Assembly: GCA_964455975.1 (NCBI GenBank)
Contig: CAYVYP010000059.1
Coordinates: 1-6,615 of the forward strand
Reading direction: 5' to 3'
Origin: JAETTH01 sp964455975
Lineage (GTDB): Bacteria; Bacillota; Clostridia; TANB77; CAG-508
DNA length: 6,615 nt
Shown: positions 1 to 5,102 of the stretch, one piece after another
How positions within the stretch are numbered: position 1 is the first letter of the stretch
How the letters are laid out: each line of letters opens with the position of its first letter
Translations under genes and position numbers: made by a program
The notes under the pieces: generated by a model
The model's input: the letters and a program-made list of their open reading frames with translations, nothing else
Databases searched by the model: none
Told to the model about the DNA's origin: nothing

Positions 1-42
1 ATAACCGGTGGGTCCAAGGTTCGAATCCTTGAGGGCGCACCA
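1..42 (+). tRNA. tRNA-Met or tRNA-Ile (anticodon NAU), 3' portion only
   Basis: Only the 3' part of this tRNA lies in the window. Reading back from the end there is CCA (40-42), discriminator A39, an acceptor strand AGGGCGC (32-38), a T arm CAAGG-TTCGAAT-CCTTG (15-31), a five-base variable loop GGGTC (10-14) and the 3' anticodon stem CCGGT (5-9). The bases before that, A-T-A-A at 1-4, are positions 35-38, so the anticodon is NAU. This means CAU (elongator Met, or Ile with lysidine) or GAU (Ile). Position 34 lies outside the window, so I cannot choose. CCA is encoded. A run of T follows, but there is no convincing GC-containing hairpin, so it is probably co-transcribed with the next tRNA. Confidence 0.88.
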
Positions 43-82
43 TTTTTTTTATAAAAAATAGGTAGCATATCTTAAAGCAAAT

Positions 83-399
83 GGGTAGGTGGCCGAGTGG
101 CTAAAGGCGGCAGACTGTGGTCTTTGATTTTTCAAAAATCTAAATTTGCAGCCCAAGTAAGTAATTACTTGGTGAATAACTAGGCTAATTCGGGGAAGTC
201 TTAACAGTTAGGCTGATGATAATCCCGAGCTAAAAGAAATATAATTTCTTTGAGTGTAGAGACTTTATACCTGGTATCTTATTTTTATAAGATAAAGAGA
301 AAGTCCAGACTACAAACAATTAATTGGTAACGAAAGTTATAGTAGTAAGAAATCTGTTCTCATACGAGTACGATGGTTCGAATCCATCTCTGCCCACCA
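83..399 (+). tRNA. tRNA-Tyr (GUA), interrupted by a group I intron
   Basis: The exons are 83-118 and 350-399, giving an 86-nt spliced tRNA with encoded CCA (397-399). Acceptor GGGTAGG (83-89) pairs with TCTGCCC (389-395) over 7 bp with two G.U pairs. D stem GCC/GGC is 92-94/106-108. The anticodon stem is GCAGA (110-114) with TCTGT (353-357). The rejoined loop is CTGTAAA, with anticodon G117, T118 and A350. A long class II variable arm (358-371) contains the stem CTC/GAG, and the T arm GATGG-TTCGAAT-CCATC is 372-388. The anticodon, the variable arm of about 14 nt, the G1-C72 pair and discriminator A396 all fit tRNA-Tyr. The gene is split between tRNA positions 35 and 36, inside the anticodon, so tyrosine decoding from this copy requires accurate splicing. 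A terminator follows directly. Confidence 0.93.
119..349 (+). ncRNA. Group I self-splicing intron in tRNA-Tyr, no ORF
   Basis: This 231-nt insertion ends in G (349), follows an exon U (118) and shows the group I core. The guide AUUU-GCAG (144-151) pairs with both exon ends: GCAG (148-151) with CUGU (115-118) as P1, including U118.G148, and AUUU (144-147) with AAAU (350-353) as P10. P2 is an 8-bp stem, 153-160/165-172, capped by GUAA. P3 is 179-184/270-275. P4 is 189-194/224-229, formed by the P- and Q-like elements. P6 is 233-240/244-251. P7 is 261-266/300-305, with an extra pair G259-C306 and bulged A260, the layout of the guanosine-binding site. P8 is TATCTTAT/ATAAGATA (274-281/286-293, sharing its first bases with the P3 strand). 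P9 is 309-313/342-346, enclosing a hairpin 327-340 with a GAAA loop. No homing endonuclease is present. Pairings were derived by eye; P5 (about 198-213) is the least certain. Confidence 0.92.
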
Positions 400-431
400 A
401 AAAAATACAAGAGAAATCTTGTATTTTTTTT
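400..431 (+). terminator. Intrinsic terminator after tRNA-Tyr
   Basis: ATACAAGA (405-412) and TCTTGTAT (417-424) form a perfect 8-bp stem around a GAAA loop. A-tract and T-tract flanks extend the stem and end in a run of T (424-431). It begins directly after the tRNA CCA, so it should end the tRNA transcript and separate it from the two-component operon. The A run upstream makes it potentially bidirectional. Confidence 0.88.
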
Positions 432-432
432 A

Positions 433-467
433 TTTTTAAGATATATTTAAGATACAAAATATATACT
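433..467 (+). promoter_or_regulatory. Probable autoregulatory operator and promoter of the two-component operon
   Basis: Two adjacent 11-bp units, TTTTTAAGATA (433-443) and TATTTAAGATA (444-454), match at 10 of 11 positions. A tandem repeat with an 11-bp period of the form TTTAAG-N5-TTTAAG is the usual shape of an OmpR/PhoB-family response-regulator site. A -10-like TATACT lies at 462-467, ten bases after the second TTTAAG, and no good -35 hexamer is seen at the right distance. That is the arrangement of activated promoters in which the regulator replaces the -35 contact. The gene just downstream encodes such a regulator, so autoregulation is the natural inference. The AT-rich composition raises the chance of coincidence. 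Confidence 0.5.
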
Positions 468-479
468 ACTATTAAAATT

Positions 480-487
480 GGAGGTAG
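480..487 (+). promoter_or_regulatory. Ribosome binding site fixing the response-regulator start
   Basis: GGAGGTAG ends four bases before ATG 492. It decides the start: the frame stays open upstream to an ATG at 324, but that start would lie within the tRNA intron and has no Shine-Dalgarno sequence. Confidence 0.85.
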
Positions 488-491
488 GTAT

Positions 492-1157
492 ATGAAAGTA
501 TTAATAATAGAAGACGATAAAATATTATCAGATACATTAAAACAATGTGTTCAAAATAAATTTAAAGTAGAGCAAGCTTATGATGGAGAAGAAGGACTAT
601 TATATGCACGAGAAGGAATTTATGATGTAATTATATTAGATTTAATGTTACCAATAATGAATGGATATGATGTATTAATAAATTTAAGGAAAGAAAAAAT
701 ATATACACCAGTACTAATATTAACAGCAAAAGATTCTATAGGAGATAAAGTAAAAGGCTTTAATTATGGAGCAGATGATTATTTAGTAAAACCATTTGAA
801 AGAGAAGAACTTTTAGCAAGGTTAGATGCAATGGTAAGAAGAAACAATAAAACATATCTTCAAAATACAATTGAATTTAATGAGTTAAAACTTAATCTTC
901 AAACAAGAAAAGCATTTATAAATGAAAATGAATTAAATCTTCAAGGAAAACAATTTGATATGCTTGAATATCTAGTAAATTCAAAAAATACTATAATAAC
1001 AAAAGAGCAAATATTTGATAAAATTTGGGGATTTAATTCTGAAACAACAACAAATGTAGTAGAGGTGTATGCAAGTGGAATAAGAAAAGAATTAAAAAAA
1101 TATGAATTTGATAAACATTTTAAAACAATTAGAGGAGTTGGATATATATTATCTTAA
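492..1157 (+). CDS. Two-component response regulator, OmpR/PhoB family
   Basis: The 221-residue product is a cytoplasmic DNA-binding response regulator. The receiver domain (about 1-115) has the acidic pair D8/D9, phospho-acceptor D50 in the segment LDLMLP, T78 in LTAKD and K100 in VKPF, so all catalytic positions are intact. The C-terminal winged helix (about 124-221) contains LQGKQFDMLEYL and ends in the family-typical IRGVGYIL. Length is normal for the family. The start follows from the strong Shine-Dalgarno and the first residues MKVLIIEDD, typical of receiver domains. The cognate kinase starts 16 bases after the stop codon, so the two form an operon. A tandem 11-bp repeat just upstream suggests self-regulation. 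The target genes cannot be told from sequence; adjacency to the hydrogenase operon is not proof of control, because a terminator and a new promoter lie between them. Confidence 0.96.
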   Translation: MKVLIIEDDKILSDTLKQCVQNKFKVEQAYDGEEGLLYAREGIYDVIILDLMLPIMNGYDVLINLRKEKIYTPVLILTAKDSIGDKVKGFNYGADDYLVKPFEREELLARLDAMVRRNNKTYLQNTIEFNELKLNLQTRKAFINENELNLQGKQFDMLEYLVNSKNTIITKEQIFDKIWGFNSETTTNVVEVYASGIRKELKKYEFDKHFKTIRGVGYILS

Positions 1158-1173
1158 ATAAAGGGGATAAAAT

Positions 1174-2479
1174 ATGAATGAACAAGAATTAGTAAAAAAA
1201 CAATTAATAAAAAATATGTTACTTACTTTATTAGCATTTACAATAATATTCACAATACTTGGGTTAATTATATATAATCAAGTAAGTACATCATTATATA
1301 CATCAATAGATCAAGAATTGATAAGCTCAAGAAATAAAATATTAACTGGAAATAATAGAAATGGAAATAATAAAATTATAGATGTGGCAGATCATGGAGT
1401 TATAGACAATATAAATAATAATCAAAATCCTAACAGAAATAAAATAAATCCTAGAGTTATATATATAGTAAGGGACTCAAATGGAAATATTTTAAATGCA
1501 GACACTTTAGGAATATTTTATGAAGATTATTTAGCAACACTAGAGTTTGATAAAACAATTATAAACAAAATATATAATATAAATATAAATGGAACATATG
1601 CGTATAGAACAATAACTTTTGAAATAAAAGATGAAAATGGTAATACTCAATATGCGCAATTATTTGCAAGTATAGAAGCAGAAGAAAATATAATAGAAAA
1701 TTTTGCTAGAATTTTAAGTATAAGTATAGCAGTAACAATAGCAATTTCAATAATAGTAAGTTATATTTTATCAAAAAGAACATTAAAGCCAATTATAACA
1801 TCATGGAGAAAACAAACAGAATTTGTACAAAACGCATCACATGAATTAAGAACTCCACTTACGATAATACAAGCAAAGCAAGAATTATTATTAAGTGAAC
1901 CAGATAAAAAAATAATGGAAAAATCTGAAGATATAAATTTATGCTTAAAAGAAACAAGAAGACTATCTAAATTAATAAAAGATTTAATGATGCTTGCAAG
2001 AGCAGATTCAAATGAAATAACTTTAATTAAAGAAAAAACAAATATAGATGAATTTATAAAAGAAATAACTGTTCCATATATAGATTTTGCAAATATTGAT
2101 GATAAAAAAATAGAATTAGATTTAAAATATGGAAAAGAATTAAATATAGATAAATCAAAATTTCATCAATTATTAGTAATAGTATTAGATAATGCAATTA
2201 AATATACAGAAGAAAAAGATACTATAACAATATCAACATCTTTAAAAGATGGAAAATTAAATTTAGAAATTAAAGATACTGGAATAGGAATAAGTAAAGA
2301 AGGATTAAAAAGAGCATTTGAAAGATTTTATAGAGATGATAAAGCACGTAATAGACAAACCCGGAGGAACAGGATTAGGACTATCATTAGCACATTATAT
2401 AGTAACTGCACATGGAGGAACAATAAAATTATTACAAAATGAACCAAAAGGAACAATAGTACAAATTAAAATAAAATAG
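1174..2479 (+). CDS. Membrane sensor histidine kinase, HAMP-less; frame shifts +1 at 2362
   Basis: The restored protein has 434 residues. TM1 is about 13-35. An extracytoplasmic domain (36-175) contains an Asn-rich stretch (about 60-93). TM2 is about 178-199. Only about 20 residues separate TM2 from the H-box ASHELRTPL (phospho-acceptor H223), so there is no full HAMP domain, as in CiaH-like kinases. The catalytic domain shows the N-box LDNAIKY (N340), G1 box DTGIGIS (368-374) and F-box FERFYR (382-387). In the zero frame the ACC codon (2359-2361) is followed by CGG, and translation continues to a stop at 2440-2442 with unrelated residues. Skipping C2362 gives QTGGTGLGLSLAHYIV, the G2 box, and the frame ends normally at TAG 2477-2479. 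Without the shift the ATP-lid glycines are lost and the kinase should be inactive. It is a sequence error, a mutation or translational frameshifting. It sits 16 bases after the regulator, and a terminator follows. Confidence 0.9.
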
Positions 2480-2489
2480 ATAATAAATA

Positions 2490-2524
2490 AAGAAGCTAAT
2501 AAAGATAATATTAGCTTCTTTTTT
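2490..2524 (+). terminator. Intrinsic terminator of the two-component operon
   Basis: AAGAAGCTAATA (2490-2501) and TATTAGCTTCTT (2509-2520) form a perfect 12-bp stem with a 7-base loop, followed by a T run to 2524. It lies 10 bases after the frame-restored kinase stop at 2479, which fits that downstream stop being the functional end of the gene. Confidence 0.94.
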
Positions 2525-2544
2525 ATAAAAATATTAATAATATC

Positions 2545-2573
2545 TTGCTTAAAATAATTGGCATTGATATAAT
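2545..2573 (+). promoter_or_regulatory. Sigma-A-type promoter of the hydCBA operon
   Basis: TTGCTT (2545-2550) and a consensus TATAAT (2568-2573) are separated by exactly 17 bases. The promoter lies after the kinase terminator and about 40 bases before the hydC start, giving a predicted 5' leader of roughly 35 nt. No clear Rex-type (TTGTTAA/TTAACAA) operator is seen in the region. Confidence 0.75.
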
Positions 2574-2601
2574 AAAATCATAAAAAGCATACTATATAAA
2601 T

Positions 2602-2607
2602 GGAGGG
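2602..2607 (+). promoter_or_regulatory. Ribosome binding site deciding the hydC start
   Basis: GGAGGG ends seven bases before ATG 2615. An earlier in-frame ATG at 2600 overlaps this site and has no Shine-Dalgarno of its own, so 2615 is the better start. Confidence 0.8.
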
Positions 2608-2614
2608 AAAACAT

Positions 2615-3112
2615 ATGATAGAAAATGAAAACATTGATAACTGCATGGATGAAAAACTAAGAAAAGAAGTAAAAGAAATTCTTAATATTTATACTGAAAA
2701 TAAAGATAATTTAATTCAAATTTTAAACGAGATTCAAGAAAAATATGGTTATATTCCTAAAATAGCACAACTTGAAATTTCAGAATATTTAAAAATACCT
2801 ATGGCCGAAATTTATGGTGTTATAACATTTTATTCTAGATTCACCCTAAAACCAAAAGGAAAATATAATGTATCTGTATGTTTAGGAACAGCTTGTTTTG
2901 TAAAGGGCTCTCAGGCAATTTTAGATAGATTAAAAGATAGATTAAAAATAGATGTAGGTCAAACAACAGAAGACGGAAAATTTTCAATAGATGCAACTAG
3001 ATGTGTAGGAGCATGTGGGTTAGCTCCAGTTTTTACTGTAAATGACGAAGTTTACGGAAAAGCTACTGTAAAAAAATTAGACGAAGTTTTAGATGAATAT
3101 ATGAAAAAATAA
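2615..3112 (+). CDS. hydC: NAD-linked [FeFe]-hydrogenase subunit HydC (NuoE-like, [2Fe-2S])
   Basis: The 165-residue protein belongs to the NuoE / 24-kDa thioredoxin-like ferredoxin family. An N-terminal helical region (about 12-75, with YGYIP at 44-48 and YGVITFYSRF at 67-76) precedes the thioredoxin-like fold carrying the [2Fe-2S] ligands C89, C94, C130 and C134 in CLGTAC and CVGAC. Length matches the NuoE norm. It is the small electron-transfer subunit that works against the flavin subunit HydB, encoded 58 bases downstream. Adjacent nuoF-type and [FeFe]-hydrogenase genes distinguish it from a Complex I NuoE or a formate dehydrogenase subunit. Expression is expected from the promoter at 2545-2573. 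The enzyme should be soluble and cytoplasmic; there is no signal peptide or membrane segment. Confidence 0.93.
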   Translation: MIENENIDNCMDEKLRKEVKEILNIYTENKDNLIQILNEIQEKYGYIPKIAQLEISEYLKIPMAEIYGVITFYSRFTLKPKGKYNVSVCLGTACFVKGSQAILDRLKDRLKIDVGQTTEDGKFSIDATRCVGACGLAPVFTVNDEVYGKATVKKLDEVLDEYMKK

Positions 3113-3170
3113 CAAATTTATCTAATGAACTGAAATTTTAAAATGCTAAATATAACATAGGAGGTAGTTA

Positions 3171-5028
3171 ATGAAAACAATTCAAGAAATAGAAGAAATA
3201 AGAAATACAATGAGAAATAAATTGGATTTGCGTATAAATATAAAAGCAGATACTATAGAAAAACATATTTTAGTATGCCAAGGAACTGGATGTACTTCAT
3301 CAAAATCACCTAAAATAATAGAAAACTTTAGAAAAATTTTAGAAGAAAAAGGTATTGAAAATGTAAGAGTAATAAAAACTGGATGTTTTGGTCTTTGCGC
3401 AAAAGGACCAATTGTTATAATTCGTCCAGAAGATACTTTTTATGCTATGGTAACACCTGAAGATTGTGAAGAAATTATAAATACTCATATTGTAGAAGGT
3501 AAAAAAGTTGAAAGATTACTTTGCAGAGATATCGATAAAACTGTAGTAAATAGATTAGATGAACTTAATTTTTATAAAAAACAAAAAAGAATTGCACTTA
3601 AAAATTGTGGAGTTATAGATCCAGAAAATATAGATGAATATATAGCTTTTGATGGATATAAAGCATTAGAAAAAGTATTAACTAATATGACTCAAGATGA
3701 AGTAATAGAAGAAGTAACAAATTCTGGACTTCGTGGACGTGGTGGAGCTGGATTTCCTACAGGTAAGAAATGGAGTTTTACAAAAGCATCTAATGGAGAG
3801 CAAAAGTATGTTGTTTGTAATGCAGATGAAGGTGACCCAGGAGCATTTATGGATAGAAGCATATTAGAAGGAGATCCACATTGTGTATTAGAAGCGATGG
3901 AAATAGCCGGTTATTCAATAGGAGCAAATAAGGGATATATTTATGTAAGAGCAGAATATCCAATAGCAGTACACAGACTACAAGTAGCTATAAAACAAGC
4001 TAAAGAATATGGGTTACTTGGAGAAAATATATTTGGAACTAATTTTAGTTTTGATATAGAAATAAGATTAGGTGCTGGAGCATTTGTATGTGGAGAAGAA
4101 ACAGCACTACTAGAATCAATAGAAGGAAGACGTGGACAGCCAAGAGTAAAACCACCATACCCAGCAGTAAGTGGATTATGGGGTAAACCAACATTAATAA
4201 ACAATGTTGAAACTTTTGCAAATATAACTAAAATAATATTAAATGGAGCCAATTGGTATGCTAGTATAGGAACAGAAAATTCAAAAGGAACTAAAGTATT
4301 TGCACTTGGTGGAAATGTTAATAATATAGGTCTAGTTGAAGTTCCAATGGGAACAACTTTAAGAGAAATTGTATTTGATATAGGTGGTGGAATACCAAAT
4401 AATAGAGAATTTAAAGCAGCACAAACAGGAGGACCATCAGGAGGATGTATTCCAAAAGAACATTTAGATACTCCAATAGATTATGAATCATTAGCACAAA
4501 TAGGCTCAATGATGGGCTCAGGTGGACTTATTGTTATGGATGACTCTAAATGTATGGTAGATATATCAAGATTTTATTTAGATTTTACAGTAAGTGAAAG
4601 TTGTGGAAAATGTACTCCATGTAGAATTGGAACTAAAAGAATGCTAGAAATTCTTCAAAAAATATGTGATGGAGAAGGAAAAGAAGAAGACATATATAAA
4701 TTAGAAAAACTAGCATTAGATATAAAAAGGTCAGCAATATGCGGACTACGGTCAAACAGCACCAAATCCAGTCTTATCAACATTAAAATATTTTAGAGAA
4801 GAATATATAGAACATGTAAGATATCAAAAATGCAACACAGGAACATGTAAAGCACTTGCAAAAATTCAAATCAATCCAGAAAAATGCAAAGGCTGTGGAA
4901 TATGTCAAAAAAACTGCCCAGTAAATGCAATAAAAGGAGAAGCAAGAGAAATAAGAACAATAGATGAAAACATATGCATAAAATGCGGAACCTGTATAAG
5001 CAAATGCCCATTCAAAGCAATAGGGTAA
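3171..5028 (+). CDS. hydB: NAD-linked [FeFe]-hydrogenase flavin subunit HydB (NuoF-like); frame shifts +1 at 4749
   Basis: The restored protein has 618 residues. An N-terminal [2Fe-2S] domain has C36, C41, C72 and C76. The NuoF core carries GLRGRGGAGFPTGKKW (186-201) and NADEGDPGAFMDR (217-229) for NADH and FMN binding, then GAGAFVCGEET around C307 and an SLBB-like segment. A [4Fe-4S] site uses C478, C481, C484 and C524. The C-terminal tail has two ferredoxin-type [4Fe-4S] motifs (C572/575/578/582 and C602/605/608/612), the HydB/HndC layout. H548, C554 and C559 may belong to the zinc site described in HydABC structures (inference). The zero frame after CTA (4746-4748) reads CGG and stops at 4794-4796, losing both C-terminal clusters. 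Skipping C4749 restores CGLGQTAPNP and the whole tail to TAA 5026-5028. The start has AGGAGGT five bases upstream. This subunit carries the FMN thought to perform bifurcation between NADH and ferredoxin. Confidence 0.92.
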
Positions 5029-5077
5029 ATTTGGGACGTTTCTCAATTGGACATTTTGTCCAATTTGGGACACTTCT
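5028..5077 (+). repeat. Direct repeat pair flanking a perfect palindrome, hydB-hydA gap
   Basis: Two 16-base copies starting AATTTGGGAC (5028-5043 and 5062-5077, 34 bases apart) match at 14 of 16 positions, differing only as GT versus AC at bases 11-12. Between them AATTGGACA (5045-5053) and TGTCCAATT (5057-5065) form a perfect 9-bp inverted repeat around TTT, and its right arm overlaps the second direct copy. No T run follows the hairpin, so it is not a standard terminator. It overlaps the hydB stop codon and ends 13 bases before the hydA ribosome binding site. It could be an operator, an RNA processing or attenuation hairpin, or a small dispersed mobile repeat; the sequence alone does not decide. 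Confidence 0.75.
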
Positions 5078-5102
5078 AAATAAAATAAAAAGGAGGATTT
5101 AA

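Noticed and set aside
43..60. Terminator after the first tRNA
   Set aside because: T8 followed by an A run can fold only as a pure A/T hairpin, with no stable stem. Read-through into tRNA-Tyr is more likely.
324..491. N-terminal extension of the response regulator, from an ATG at 324
   Set aside because: It would run through the group I intron, the tRNA 3' exon and the terminator. The extra residues have no receiver-domain character, and the strong Shine-Dalgarno precedes ATG 492.
2545..2575. Rex-type redox operator in the hydC promoter
   Set aside because: Only a weak TTG...CA resemblance is visible. There is no TTGTTAA-N4-TTAACAA-like palindrome, so the claim is not supported.
2600..2614. 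Earlier hydC start at ATG 2600
   Set aside because: This ATG overlaps the GGAGGG that serves ATG 2615 and has no ribosome binding site of its own.
3941..4252. Minus-strand frame of 103 codons inside hydB
   Set aside because: It is antisense to the conserved NuoF core, with no ribosome binding site and no recognisable protein features. It is a shadow of the real gene.
5045..5065. Palindrome between hydB and hydA as an intrinsic terminator
   Set aside because: The stem is followed by TGGGAC rather than a T run, and hydA has no separate promoter that I can identify.
4783..5073. Minus-strand frame of 96 codons over the hydB end
   Set aside because: It is antisense to the ferredoxin-cluster tail of hydB that the +1 shift restores. 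Its aromatic/Cys-rich translation is the complement of the cysteine codons.
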